A program made the position numbers and the translations under genes. Below the pieces are notes generated by a model that ran no database searches, was not told the origin of the DNA, and saw nothing but the letters and a program-made list of their open reading frames with translations. From contig NZ_LGUR01000242.1 in assembly GCF_001270495.1 (NCBI RefSeq), forward strand, positions 1 through 44,564: a DNA stretch of 44,564 nt. The letters are read 5' to 3'. Of this stretch, positions 17,786-26,410 are shown one piece after another. Within the stretch, counting starts at the first letter, position 1. Each line of letters opens with the position of its first letter. The DNA comes from Streptomyces viridochromogenes. GTDB lineage: Bacteria; Actinomycetota; Actinomycetes; Streptomycetales; Streptomycetaceae.

Positions 17786-18924
17786 GCGAGGACCATGACG
17801 AGCGGCGTGATCCGCACGTCACCCACGAGCCGGACAAGCAACAGCCGAAGCAATCGCACGCTGGGAACGGAACTGTGAACCACGGCCCCGACGAACAGGG
17901 CCCCGAGGGGTTCGACTCGGATGAGCTGGCACTGCGCCGCATGCTCCACGACGCGGTGGAGGAGATCGAGCCACGCGACGGCACACTGGACCATCTGCGG
18001 CGGGCGGTGCCGGCCCGACGGGCGCGCAAGCGGCAGGCGCTCGTCGGCGCGGCGGCCGCGGTGCTCTTCGTCGGCACCGCCGTCCCGGCCCTGGTGCACG
18101 TCTCCAACTCCACCGGCGCCAACGTCAACTCCTCGAACGCCGGCCATGGCGAACAGGCGCAGGGGGGCGCCGGTCAGGGCAAGGAGACGGAGGGCGGCGA
18201 GAGCACGTCCGGCGGCTCCTCGGGCAAGACCGAGGACAAGGGCAAGGGCAACGAGAAGGACGAGGACAAGGGCACCGGCACCGGTCCGGGGACCGGCTCC
18301 GGAGCCTCCGACGACCCCTTGGTCCCCAGCACGGCCGGCGTCCCCGTCTGCACCGCCGAGCAGCTCGGCACGGGGAGCGGCACCGCCGAGATCCCCGACG
18401 TGTCCGGCGCGGTGTACGGCACCTTCAGCTTCAGCAACATCTCCACCGTCGACTGCACGGTGGGCAGCCCGGGCACGGTGGGCTTCGTCACGGCCGGCGC
18501 GGCGGACGTCACGAAGATCGGAGCCCCGGTCCGGCATGTCGCCGGTGACCCGGCGGCCGGTCTGCCCGACCCGTCCCAGGAACTCGCCTCGCTCGTGCTC
18601 AAGCCGGGCGACTCGTACCAGGTGAAGTTCGCCTGGGTCCCCACGGAGACCTGCCCGTCGACGGGCGAGAACACCGGCGGCAGCACGGGCGGCGGCGACC
18701 CCTCACCCACCCCGACCCCGACCGAGAACCCCACCGGCACGACCGAGGGCACCTCCACGGGCGGCGACACCGGAACGACGACCCAGATGGTCGCCGCGGA
18801 GGGCACGGCCGACGGCAGCGTCACGATCACCAACACGGCGGAGGCGGGAACGACCGCCTCGGTGTCGGTGTCCAACGCGTGCGCGGGCAACATCTACTGG
18901 ACGGGCTTGCTCGCAGGGGCGTAG
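17782..18924 (+). CDS. Single-pass membrane protein, probable anti-sigma partner
   Basis: 380 residues. The N-terminal about 85 residues are hydrophilic and cytoplasmic; ALRRMLHDAVEEIEPRDGTL and LRRAVPARRARKR are of the kind seen in Streptomyces anti-sigma-like proteins. One membrane helix follows (ALVGAAAAVLFVGTAVPALV). The outside part is a Gly/Ser/Lys/Glu-rich linker, then a globular domain with two cysteines in CTAEQLG and VDCTVG resembling DUF4232-type folds, a Thr/Pro-rich stretch with PTPTPTENPT, and a terminal strand region. No zinc-binding HxxxCxxC motif is present, so it is not a ZAS-type anti-sigma factor. The 4-base overlap with the sigma gene is the main support for the role, which is inferred. 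Confidence 0.75.
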   Translation: MSEDHDERRDPHVTHEPDKQQPKQSHAGNGTVNHGPDEQGPEGFDSDELALRRMLHDAVEEIEPRDGTLDHLRRAVPARRARKRQALVGAAAAVLFVGTAVPALVHVSNSTGANVNSSNAGHGEQAQGGAGQGKETEGGESTSGGSSGKTEDKGKGNEKDEDKGTGTGPGTGSGASDDPLVPSTAGVPVCTAEQLGTGSGTAEIPDVSGAVYGTFSFSNISTVDCTVGSPGTVGFVTAGAADVTKIGAPVRHVAGDPAAGLPDPSQELASLVLKPGDSYQVKFAWVPTETCPSTGENTGGSTGGGDPSPTPTPTENPTGTTEGTSTGGDTGTTTQMVAAEGTADGSVTITNTAEAGTTASVSVSNACAGNIYWTGLLAGA

Positions 18925-18992
18925 CGGACGGTCGGCGCAGGGGCGGCGGGGCAGCACAGGGGCTCTCGCGGCGGGGGCAGAAGCTCTCGCGA

Positions 18993-19022
18993 GACTGCGC
19001 ACCCGCCGACTGCGCACCTGCC
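18993..19022. repeat. Tandem 15-bp repeat, one mismatch
   Basis: GACTGCGCACCCGCC (18993-19007) is followed directly by GACTGCGCACCTGCC (19008-19022). It lies between the convergent membrane-protein and SURF1 genes. The second copy forms the left part of the hairpin at 19012-19040. No function is proposed. Confidence 0.6.
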
Positions 19023-19040
19023 ACGCGTCGTGGCGTGCGC
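19012..19040. terminator. Hairpin between convergent genes
   Basis: GCGCAC (19012-19017), a two-base bulge, and GCCACG (19020-19025) pair with CGTGGC (19029-19034) and GTGCGC (19035-19040) around a three-base loop. That makes twelve base pairs ending exactly at the SURF1 stop codon. It probably serves as a terminator for one or both convergent transcripts. Confidence 0.6.
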
Positions 19041-19877
19041 CTAGGCGTTCGTCGGCTGCTGCGGCTGGTCCTCGGTCGGCTTCTCAGGCCGGGCGGCCAC
19101 GGAAGCGGTGGCCTCCTCGTCCGGCAGCAGCCCCAGTTCCGCGTCCCGGATGGACTCCACCTCGCGGCGGAGCAGCCGGAACCACATGAAGACCACGAAG
19201 CCCGCGAAGACGAACCACTCGCCGGTGTAGCCGAGGTTCTGGAACGCCTTCAGGTCGAGGCCGGTGTCGTTGGCGGCGGTCACCGGTACCGGCTTCATGC
19301 CGGAGTCGGCCTTGGCGAGGGTGATCCAGGCGTCGTAGACGTCGTAGGACACCAGGTTCACCAGCGATGCCGCGCTGATCGCCGCCGTCTGGCCGGACGG
19401 CAGACCACCTCGCGCCGGAACGCCGTTCTCACCCGGTACCTCGGACGCCTGGAGCGCGCCGGTGACCGTGACCTCGCCGGTGGGCGCGGCGGGCGCCTCG
19501 GCCCGGTCGGCGTCACCGGGCAGCCAGCCCCGCACGACCGGCAGCGCCCTGCCGTCGTCGGTGCGCAGCAACGTCAGGACGTAGAAGCCCTGCCTGCCGT
19601 CGAGCTCCCGGTCCGGCACGAGCAGCTGCTCGCCGTACCGGCCGCTCGCGGTGGCCAGCCGGCCCGACGTGGCCTTGTCCACCGGCAGTAGCTCGGCGAG
19701 CGGGCGGGGCGCCTCGTGCTCGGCCTTCTCGGCCAGCTCGCCGGCGGTGCGATGGTCCTGCACCCGCGCCTCGAACCGGCTCAGCTGCCACGACCCCATG
19801 AACACGCAGAAGGGGATGGCGAGCAGCACGAAGACGTTGATCCCCCACCAACGGGGCGTCAGCAGAAACCGGTACAC
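19041..19877 (-). CDS. SURF1 family cytochrome oxidase assembly protein
   Basis: 278 residues with the SURF1 plan of two membrane helices enclosing an outside domain. The N-terminus is MYRFLLTPRWWGINVFVLLAIPFCVFMGSWQLSRFE; the first helix plus GSWQLSR is the hallmark. The loop contains VRGWLP, and the second helix is GYTGEWFVFAGFVVFMWFRLLRRE. SURF1 proteins assist heme a insertion or assembly of the aa3-type cytochrome c oxidase in the membrane. The C-terminal tail is Pro/Gln-rich and probably disordered. No oxidase genes are adjacent. It is convergent with the putative anti-sigma gene. Confidence 0.93.
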   Translation of the reverse strand: MYRFLLTPRWWGINVFVLLAIPFCVFMGSWQLSRFEARVQDHRTAGELAEKAEHEAPRPLAELLPVDKATSGRLATASGRYGEQLLVPDRELDGRQGFYVLTLLRTDDGRALPVVRGWLPGDADRAEAPAAPTGEVTVTGALQASEVPGENGVPARGGLPSGQTAAISAASLVNLVSYDVYDAWITLAKADSGMKPVPVTAANDTGLDLKAFQNLGYTGEWFVFAGFVVFMWFRLLRREVESIRDAELGLLPDEEATASVAARPEKPTEDQPQQPTNA

Positions 19878-19921
19878 GCCCTCAAAGGTACGGGGCTCCC
19901 GCGGAGGGCCCGGCCGCGGGG

Positions 19922-20296
19922 TCAGTACCGCTCGGTGAGGTGCTCGCGGCCGGCGGGGGGCTCGTAGGGCTCCGGCCAGAAGTCGACGATCACGGATATA
20001 CGGCCGCTCTCGTCACCTGTGAAGAAGGAGACGGCGGGCATCTCCGCCGGCCCCACGGTGACGTGGAGCCAGGTCACGACCTGGCCGGGCTCGGCGACGA
20101 CCCGCTCGATCCGCAGATGCCAGTCACCCGGATACTCCCGGTTGAACTGCACGTACCGCTCCCGGCCGCTGATCCGCTCCCGTGTCTGGGGCAGGGTGTA
20201 CACGACGTCCTCGGCGAGCGTGTCGGCGAACGCGTCCCAGTCCCGGGCCTCGGCAGTGGCCCAGAACCTCTCGACTGTCTTGCGCAGATCCGTCAT
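19922..20296 (-). CDS. NTF2-like (SnoaL-type) protein
   Basis: 124 residues from ATG at 20296; a GTG ten codons upstream at 20326 is possible, and neither has a strong ribosome site. The family pattern is MTDLRKTVERFWATAEARDW, FADTLAEDVVYTLPQTRERI and SGRERYVQF at the N-terminal half. A curved sheet follows, ending in ISVIVDFWPEPYEPP. NTF2-like proteins include isomerases, hydrolases and binding proteins, so the substrate cannot be named. The final EHLTERY is typical of the actinobacterial relatives I know. It is divergent from the S9 peptidase gene. Confidence 0.82.
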   Translation of the reverse strand: MTDLRKTVERFWATAEARDWDAFADTLAEDVVYTLPQTRERISGRERYVQFNREYPGDWHLRIERVVAEPGQVVTWLHVTVGPAEMPAVSFFTGDESGRISVIVDFWPEPYEPPAGREHLTERY

Positions 20297-20410
20297 GCCG
20301 AGGAGTCTGCACCCCGGCACTGACAACGCGGCTGGCGACGGATGCGAAAGTTATCCACAGGCTGGGGGCCTCGCCAGCGGATTGTCGGCGGGGCCAGGCA
20401 CTATGGGGCC

Positions 20411-22264
20411 ATGACTGACAGCCACGGGTCCGATTCGCGGGATCACCACATGCAGCACAAGGGCATTGCGGACAAGGCCATGCCGGACTGGGAGAAGCGC
20501 TTCCGGGCGCCTCGGGTGTCGCTGCCCGACTGGGCTGAGGACGCACCGGACCGCTCCTTGTTCGTGTCGAACGCCACAGGGACGTACGAGCTGTACGCCT
20601 GGGACCGTTCCACGGGCGAGCAGCGCCAGGTGACCGACCGGCAGAACGGCACGACGGACGGTTTGCTCTCCCCGGACGGCGCGTGGATCTGGTGGTTCGA
20701 CGACAAGGACGGCGACGAGTTCGGCGTGTGGCGCCGACAGCCGTTCGCCGGCGGTGAGGACGAGCTCGCCGCGCCGGGCCTGGACCCGTCGTACCCGGCG
20801 GGCCTCGCTCTCGGCCGGGACGGGCGTACGGCGATCGTGGGCCGCTCGACGGACGAGGACGGCACGACGATCCATGTGGCCCGTTTCGGCGAGCCCCCGG
20901 TGGAGATCTACCGCCACCGTGAGTCCGCGGGCGTCGGCGACCTCTCGCACGACGGCTCGCTGATCGCCGTGGAGCACACCGAGCACGGCGACGCGATGCA
21001 CTCGGCGCTGCGCGTCCTGCGCCCCGACGGCACCGCGGTCGCCGAACTCGACGACACCAAGGGCGGTACCGAGGAACTGGGCCTGGAGGTCCTGGGCTTC
21101 GCCCCGGTCGACGGCGACACGCGCCTGCTCATCGGCCACCAGCGGCGCGGCCGCTGGGAGCCGCTGGTGTGGAACGTGGCGACGGGGGAGGAGACGGATC
21201 TCGCGCTGGAGCTGCCGGGTGACGTCAGCGCGGAGTGGTATCCGGACGGGGCCGGGCTGCTGATCGCGCACAGCTTCGAGGCGCGCAGCGAGCTGTTCCG
21301 GTACGACCTGGCCGGGCGTGAGCTGGTGCGCGTCCCGACTCCCGCGGGGTCCGTGTCGGGGGCGACGGCCCGCCCGGACGGCAGTGTGGAGTACCTGTGG
21401 TCGTCGGCGGCGGAGCCGTCGGCGGTGCGGTCGACGACGGGGCGGGTGGTGCTGGATCCGCCCGGCCTGAAGTCCCCCGGCTCGGTCGCGGTGGAGGACG
21501 TGTGGGTGGAGGGGCCGGGCGGCCGCATCCACGCGCTGGTGCAGCGGCCGGCCGGCACCGAGGGCCCGCTCCCGACGGTGTTCGACATCCACGGCGGCCC
21601 GACCTGGCACGACAGCGACGCGTTCGCGGCGGGCCCGGCGGCCTGGGTGGACCACGGGTACGCGGTGGTCCGGGTCAACTACCGCGGCTCGACGGGCTAC
21701 GGGCGCGCGTGGACGGACGCGCTCAAGCACCGGGTCGGGCTGATCGAGCTGGAGGACATCGCGGCGGTCCGGGAGTGGGCCGTGACGTCCGGCCTGGCCG
21801 ACCCCGACCGGCTCATCCTGACCGGCGGTTCCTGGGGCGGCTACCTCACCCTGCTCGGCCTCGGCACCCAGCCGGACGCGTGGACGCTCGGCATCGCGGC
21901 GGTCCCGGTCGCCGACTACGTCACCGCGTACCACGACGAGATGGAGGCGCTGAAGGCCATGGACCGCACGCTCCTGGGCGGCACGCCCGAGGAGGTCCCG
22001 GAGCGGTTCGAGGCATCGTCACCCCTGACGTACGTCGACCAGATGAAGGCACCGGTCTACATCTCGGCCGGTGTGAACGACCCGCGCTGTCCGATCCGGC
22101 AGGTCGACAACTATGTGAAGCGGCTGGAGGCTCGCGGGGCGGTGCACGAGGTGTACCGGTACGACGCGGGGCACGGGTCGCTGGTGGTGGACGAGCGGAT
22201 CAAGCAGGTCCGTCTGGAACTGGACTTCGCGGAGCGGCACTTGGCGGGTCGGGCCCCGAAGTAG
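20411..22264 (+). CDS. S9 family (prolyl oligopeptidase-type) serine peptidase
   Basis: 617 residues from ATG at 20411; ATG at 20450 is an alternative and neither has a good ribosome site. The first about 370 residues form a beta-propeller with repeated LSPDGAWIWWFDD- and RPDGS-type strands and conserved DWAEDAPDRSLFVSN. The alpha/beta-hydrolase half starts near VWVEGPGGRIHALVQRP and has HGGPTWHDSDAF. The catalytic Ser lies in GGSWGGYLTL near residue 473, Asp in VNDPRCPIRQ near 556 and His in YDAGHGS near 587. Such enzymes cleave short peptides, often after proline or as acylaminoacyl-peptidases. No signal peptide is present, so it is cytoplasmic. A 21-bp tandem repeat starts within its last codons and contains its stop. 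Confidence 0.93.
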   Translation: MTDSHGSDSRDHHMQHKGIADKAMPDWEKRFRAPRVSLPDWAEDAPDRSLFVSNATGTYELYAWDRSTGEQRQVTDRQNGTTDGLLSPDGAWIWWFDDKDGDEFGVWRRQPFAGGEDELAAPGLDPSYPAGLALGRDGRTAIVGRSTDEDGTTIHVARFGEPPVEIYRHRESAGVGDLSHDGSLIAVEHTEHGDAMHSALRVLRPDGTAVAELDDTKGGTEELGLEVLGFAPVDGDTRLLIGHQRRGRWEPLVWNVATGEETDLALELPGDVSAEWYPDGAGLLIAHSFEARSELFRYDLAGRELVRVPTPAGSVSGATARPDGSVEYLWSSAAEPSAVRSTTGRVVLDPPGLKSPGSVAVEDVWVEGPGGRIHALVQRPAGTEGPLPTVFDIHGGPTWHDSDAFAAGPAAWVDHGYAVVRVNYRGSTGYGRAWTDALKHRVGLIELEDIAAVREWAVTSGLADPDRLILTGGSWGGYLTLLGLGTQPDAWTLGIAAVPVADYVTAYHDEMEALKAMDRTLLGGTPEEVPERFEASSPLTYVDQMKAPVYISAGVNDPRCPIRQVDNYVKRLEARGAVHEVYRYDAGHGSLVVDERIKQVRLELDFAERHLAGRAPK

Positions 22265-22327
22265 GAGGGCCGAGTCCCGAAGTAGGAGGGTCGGGCCCCG
22301 AAGCAGGCGGGTGGGGTCCCGAAGCAG
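22244..22327. repeat. 21-bp tandem repeat, four units, starting inside the peptidase stop
   Basis: Units lie at 22244-22264, 22265-22285, 22286-22306 and 22307-22327. The shared core is GGGYCGRGYCCCGAAG followed by TAG (units 1 and 2) or CAG (units 3 and 4). The first unit encodes the last seven codons of the peptidase, including its stop. Because the period is a multiple of three, changes from TAG to CAG could lengthen the protein by seven-residue steps. Confidence 0.75.
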
Positions 22328-22404
22328 GGGCGGTACGTTCCCGCGACGACCACGCGCACCTGTGCGTCGTCGCAGGAACGCCCGGCGCGGGGGAGGACCA
22401 GACG

Positions 22405-23130
22405 ATGAGGCGTGCGGTGATCCCGGCCGTGGCGGCGGCCATGGTGCTGATGAGCGGCTGCGGCGAGGACGTGCCCGGCTGCGGCTGGGAGAACCGGCCG
22501 AAGAGCTTCCCGATCGAGGGCGAGAAGCGTCCCGTGCGGATCCGGCCCAGCGAGGAGCATCCCGGGCTGGGCGGACGCGAGGTGACGGCCGCGCTGCCTG
22601 CTCGCCCCGACCGGGACGCCGGCCCCACCGCGCAGGCGTTGTACGACCTGCAGGAGAAGACGCTCGACATGGTGGGCGAGCTGGGCGAGATCGAGCCCGG
22701 CCGGTGCGAGGGCGGCGAACTCGCCCTGGACGTGGGGGACACCACGCGCTGCACCGTCACCTACGAGGACGTCGAGGTGCCCTGGCAGGTGAAGATCACC
22801 AACGCCGTGCCCCAGGGCCTGGGCGAGCCCTACGGCATCGACTACCAGTACACCGCCCGCCCGTTGAGAACCGTGGTGCTCGCCCAGGAGGTCTACGACT
22901 GGTTCGCCTGGGAGGCCGGGAAGAACGGGCCGGACAGTCTGTCGGCGCCCCGGGAACCGCGGTGCGACAGGCTTCCGAAGATCTTCACGGCGGAGCCCGG
23001 CCGCGACACGGGCTACCACTGCCAGAGCCTCAGCTGGTCGTGCACCAACGGTGACTACGACTTCGAGTGGAGGGACGTGCCGATCCGGGTCGACGAGGAA
23101 GGGGAGGTGAGGGTCGGCGGGAGTTCGTAG
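22405..23130 (+). CDS. Putative lipoprotein of unknown function
   Basis: 241 residues from ATG at 22405, with GGGAGGA at 22391-22397 as ribosome site. The N-terminus MRRAVIPAVAAAMVLMSGCG is a lipoprotein signal with the lipobox LMSGC, so C19 should be lipidated and the protein anchored outside the membrane. The mature part has further cysteines (VPGCGW, GRCEGG, TRCTVT, PRCDRL, YHCQSL, WSCTNG), which suggests disulfides. A CTVTYEDVEVPWQVKIT stretch recalls DUF4333-like secreted domains, but I do not assign one. The function is unknown. Confidence 0.85.
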   Translation: MRRAVIPAVAAAMVLMSGCGEDVPGCGWENRPKSFPIEGEKRPVRIRPSEEHPGLGGREVTAALPARPDRDAGPTAQALYDLQEKTLDMVGELGEIEPGRCEGGELALDVGDTTRCTVTYEDVEVPWQVKITNAVPQGLGEPYGIDYQYTARPLRTVVLAQEVYDWFAWEAGKNGPDSLSAPREPRCDRLPKIFTAEPGRDTGYHCQSLSWSCTNGDYDFEWRDVPIRVDEEGEVRVGGSS

Positions 23131-23185
23131 GAGTAGGAAGCCGCCCCTGAAGGGACGACCGTCGCGCCGCACCCCCGGAGCCCGC

Positions 23186-25120
23186 TCACCCCGTCGTGCC
23201 ACGCCCCGCCCGTTCCCGTGACCGCCTCCCGAGCAACTCCGCCAAACCCCGCCGCGTGGCGGCCAGGACGACCCGGTCCCCCTTCTGAAGGACGTAGGTG
23301 TCGGGCAGGTCCCACACCCACCCCGAGGCGCCGCCCGGGTACGGGTCCTCGTACGCCTCCTCCACGGCCGGTTCCTCCCGGCCACCGTCGCGGCGTTCGT
23401 CCCGTGCGGTCCGGTCCAGTGCCAGCACCCGCCAGGCGCCCGCCCGGAAGGTCTCGCCGACCGTCTTGTCCTCAAGCTGTGGATGACCGGCCACATCCAC
23501 CGCCGCGAACAGAAGCACCCGCCGCTCGACGGGAATCGCCCCCAGGATCTGGCGCCCCATCATCGCCCCGGCGAACGCGGGCGCGGCCAGATGGGTCACG
23601 CTGCGGCTGCGGGTGGACGCGTGGGGGTGCGCGGCGCGCAGGGTGCGGTAGACGGCGGTGGCGAAGTCGTCGTCGTACAGGCGCAGGACCACGCGCAGGT
23701 CGGGGCGTACGGAGCGGGCGTACAGCGCGGCTTCGAGGTTGGTCGTGTCCGCGCTGGTCACGGCGAGGAGCGCGTGCGAGCGGTGGATCTTCGCGGCCTC
23801 CAGGACGCCCTCCTGCGTGACGTCCCCGAGCACCACCGGCACCCGCAGCCGCCGCGCCGTCGCCATCCCGCGCGCCTCCGGGTCGGACTCGACGCACACC
23901 ACGGGGATGTTCAGTTCCCGCAGCCGGGTCAGCACCCGGGTGCCGATCTTGCCCAGGCCGAGCAGGACGACATGGCCGCCGAGCCCGCGCGGCGGTTTGC
24001 GCAGGGCGGAGGCGGTGCGGAAGGTGCCGAGGGCCTCCAGCACCGCGGCGAGCAGCACCGGAAGGAGCAGCAGTCCGGTCAGCCCGGACAGCAGCTGGAG
24101 GATCTGGCGGGCCATGGACTGGTGGAGGGCGGGTTCGTTGATGGCGAAGAGGTCGAGGAGGGTCATGTACGTCGCGTACAGCGGGTGTTCCCCGGTCACC
24201 ACCGTCAGCGCCACGGCCAGCGCCGCGACACACCCCACCAGCCCGGCCAGCGACCACCTCAGCCGCCGCGAGAACAGGGAGCCGAACGACGGTACGACGC
24301 TCCGGCCCGACGGCAGGGACGGGCCCGCGTACGACACCTGTTCCAGGACGACCGTTCCGCGGCCCCTGGCCCCCTGCACGGCCGCCGCGTCCGGCAGCAG
24401 CAGCGGGCCCTGGTCCCCGCTGCCCTCCGAACCGTCCGTTCCGGCGGGGTCGTTGCTGGTCGTGGACAGCAGGGCCAGCGTGGCCAGCCCGGACGGTGGT
24501 GTCTGCCCCGGCCGCGGGGGCGGGCGCTCCACCGCGCGCAGCAACAGGCCGTCCGTCTGGACGACCTTGGTGGTGCCGGCGACGGCGGTGGCGGCCAGGG
24601 CGGGCGCGGCCGTGTCGGCGTCGGACAGGACGGTCGTGGAGGCGTCCAGGGCGGCGTCTCCCATGCCGGTCGCCAACGCGGCGGCCTGGTCGAGGAGTTC
24701 CTCGATGTGCTGGCCCAGCCGGCGGTTGTACAGACGCAGGACGAGCCGCAGGCGGGGGTTGAGTCGGCGGGCGGTGAGGGCGGCGCGGATGTTGGTCTCG
24801 TCGTCGTCATAGACGAGGGCGAGTGCGGCGGCCCGTTCCACGCCCGCGTCGGCGAACGCGGCCTCGGTGGCCTCGGCGGCCTCCACCACCCGGATGCTCC
24901 CGGCCGGTTCGTTGCCGCCGCCGGCCCCGCCGCCCGCGCGGCCCACGGCCGCGGTCACCGCCCCGAGCAGCGCCGCCGACGCGGCCCGGGCCCGGCCCAC
25001 GACGGGGGGCCGTACCGAGCGCTCGGAGGGCGGCACGACGAGCGTGACCTGTTCTCCGTACACGCCGCGCAACTCGGCGGCCAGCCGGTGCGCGAGACCG
25101 TCGTCGCCGCACACCACCAT
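23186..25120 (-). CDS. TrkA/RCK-type NAD-binding ion-channel-like membrane protein
   Basis: 644 residues from ATG at 25120 (MVVCGDDGLAHRLAAELRG); GTG at 25168 in frame is an alternative, and neither has an ideal ribosome site. An N-terminal Rossmann RCK-like domain precedes two membrane helices (WSLAGLVGCVAALAVALTVV near residue 290 and LLSGLTGLLLLPVLLAAVLEAL near 343) with a possible pore region between (YATYMTLLDLFAINEPA). A second RCK domain follows with LGLGKIGTRVLTRL, the acidic VCVESDPEA and LGDVTQEGVLEAA, and the C-terminus has a TrkA-C-like LQKGDRVVLAATRRGL. The plan resembles two-RCK channels such as the CASTOR/POLLUX group or TrkA-linked K+ channels. No TVGYG filter is seen, so ion selectivity is unknown. 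Confidence 0.82.
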   Translation of the reverse strand: MVVCGDDGLAHRLAAELRGVYGEQVTLVVPPSERSVRPPVVGRARAASAALLGAVTAAVGRAGGGAGGGNEPAGSIRVVEAAEATEAAFADAGVERAAALALVYDDDETNIRAALTARRLNPRLRLVLRLYNRRLGQHIEELLDQAAALATGMGDAALDASTTVLSDADTAAPALAATAVAGTTKVVQTDGLLLRAVERPPPRPGQTPPSGLATLALLSTTSNDPAGTDGSEGSGDQGPLLLPDAAAVQGARGRGTVVLEQVSYAGPSLPSGRSVVPSFGSLFSRRLRWSLAGLVGCVAALAVALTVVTGEHPLYATYMTLLDLFAINEPALHQSMARQILQLLSGLTGLLLLPVLLAAVLEALGTFRTASALRKPPRGLGGHVVLLGLGKIGTRVLTRLRELNIPVVCVESDPEARGMATARRLRVPVVLGDVTQEGVLEAAKIHRSHALLAVTSADTTNLEAALYARSVRPDLRVVLRLYDDDFATAVYRTLRAAHPHASTRSRSVTHLAAPAFAGAMMGRQILGAIPVERRVLLFAAVDVAGHPQLEDKTVGETFRAGAWRVLALDRTARDERRDGGREEPAVEEAYEDPYPGGASGWVWDLPDTYVLQKGDRVVLAATRRGLAELLGRRSRERAGRGTTG

Positions 25121-25220
25121 GTGCGCGGCCGTGTCACTCCCCAAGCCCTGATTCGGAACGCTCCCCACGAGGGAAAAGACTGCCTCATGGTGACGGTGGT
25201 TCCAGAAGCGGCCCGCCGCT

Positions 25221-25273
25221 GACCGAACCTCCGCGACCGAACCTCCGCGACCGAACCTCCGCCGAACCTCCGC
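25221..25273. repeat. 14-bp tandem repeat in a divergent promoter region
   Basis: Three perfect copies of GACCGAACCTCCGC (25221-25234, 25235-25248, 25249-25262) are followed by an 11-base partial copy to 25273 and a decayed copy. They lie between the divergent TrkA-like gene and the permease gene. The repeat may alter promoter spacing; that is inference. Confidence 0.75.
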
Positions 25274-25354
25274 GACTGAACGTCCACGCTCCGCCGGCCG
25301 TACTGGAGGGGAGGGAAACCAGCGCCCTTCCGCACCACCGGAGGTACCTCGCCC

Positions 25355-26410
25355 GTGGCGATCACCAAAGCGGCCCCGCAGAAAACCGGCGAGACCGGCG
25401 AGACCGGCGAGACCGGCGAGACCGGCGAGACCGGCGAGACCGGCCGGGCCGGGCAAGAGGGCCGGCACCTCAACTCCCCCCTCCTCCTCACCATGCTCAT
25501 GGTCGTGCTGGTGCTCCTCCAGAGCCCGATCCGCCGCGCGCTCTCCGCTCCGGTCATGCAGAGCTGGACCACGGTGTTCGTCGCGGTGATGGTCCAGGCG
25601 CTGCCCTTCCTGGTGCTGGGCGTGCTGCTCTCGGCGGCGATCGCCGTGTTCGTGCCGCCGTCCTTCTTCGCCCGCGCCCTGCCCGGCCGCCCCGCCCTCG
25701 CCGTTCCGGTCGCCGGCGCGGCCGGCGCGGTGCTGCCCGGCTGCGAGTGCGCGTCCGTGCCGGTGGCCGGGGCGCTGGTCCGGCGCGGCGTCGCCCCGGC
25801 CGCGGCGTTGACGTTCCTGCTGTCCGCCCCCGCGATCAACCCGATCGTGCTGACGGCGACGGCCGTCGCCTTCCCCGGCAACCCGGAGATGGTCCTCGCC
25901 CGTCTGGTCGCCAGCCTGCTGGTGGCCTGCGCGATGGGCTGGCTGTGGCTGCGCCTGGGCCGGACCGACTGGCTGAAGCCGCCCTCCCACCCGTCCCACG
26001 ACGGCCAGAGCAAGGGCGAGGCATTCTGGGGCTCCGTCCGGCACGACGTGATGCACGCCGGCGGGTTCCTGGTGGTCGGCGCGATGGCGGCGGCGACCCT
26101 CAAGGCGATGGCGCCGGAGAGCTGGCTGCGCGCGGCGGCCGACAACCCGGTGCTGTCGGTCCTCGCCCTCGCGATCCTCGCGGTGGTGCTGTCCATCTGT
26201 TCGGAGGCGGACGCGTTCGTGGCGGCGTCGCTGTCCCAGTTCTCGCTCACGGCCCGGCTCACCTTCCTCGTCGTGGGCCCGATGATCGACCTGAAGCTGT
26301 TCGCGATGCAGACGGGCACCTTCGGCCGCGCCTTCGCCCTGCGCTTCGCACCGGCCACCTTCACGCTGGCCGTCGTCGTGTCGGTGCTGACCGGGTGGGT
26401 GATCCTGTGA
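25355..26410 (+). CDS. YraQ-type (DUF318) permease
   Basis: 351 residues from GTG at 25355; GGAGGT at 25340-25345 sits just upstream, so the unusual N-terminal repeat is translated. Residues 12-29 are six consecutive GET triplets, encoded by six identical 9-bp units, followed by GRAGQEG. The rest is a polytopic permease of about eight helices. It has the family signature PGCECASVPVAGALVRRGV and FLLSAPAINPIV in the first half, and CSEADAFVAASL in the second. Cargo is unproven; related permeases are linked to metal or arsenic handling. It overlaps the next gene by 4 bases, making a permease plus accessory-subunit operon. Confidence 0.88.
   Translation: MAITKAAPQKTGETGETGETGETGETGETGRAGQEGRHLNSPLLLTMLMVVLVLLQSPIRRALSAPVMQSWTTVFVAVMVQALPFLVLGVLLSAAIAVFVPPSFFARALPGRPALAVPVAGAAGAVLPGCECASVPVAGALVRRGVAPAAALTFLLSAPAINPIVLTATAVAFPGNPEMVLARLVASLLVACAMGWLWLRLGRTDWLKPPSHPSHDGQSKGEAFWGSVRHDVMHAGGFLVVGAMAAATLKAMAPESWLRAAADNPVLSVLALAILAVVLSICSEADAFVAASLSQFSLTARLTFLVVGPMIDLKLFAMQTGTFGRAFALRFAPATFTLAVVVSVLTGWVIL
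25388..25441 (+). repeat. Six in-frame 9-bp repeats encoding (Gly-Glu-Thr)6
   Basis: GGCGAGACC occurs six times in a row within the permease reading frame. Identity at every wobble position indicates recent slippage-type expansion rather than selection on the protein alone. The encoded Gly-x-y triplets look collagen-like but are far too short for a collagen helix. Confidence 0.85.

Noticed and set aside
25388..25441. Possible CRISPR-like direct repeats
   Set aside because: Units are 9 bp, contiguous without spacers and in frame with a protein. No cas genes are present.
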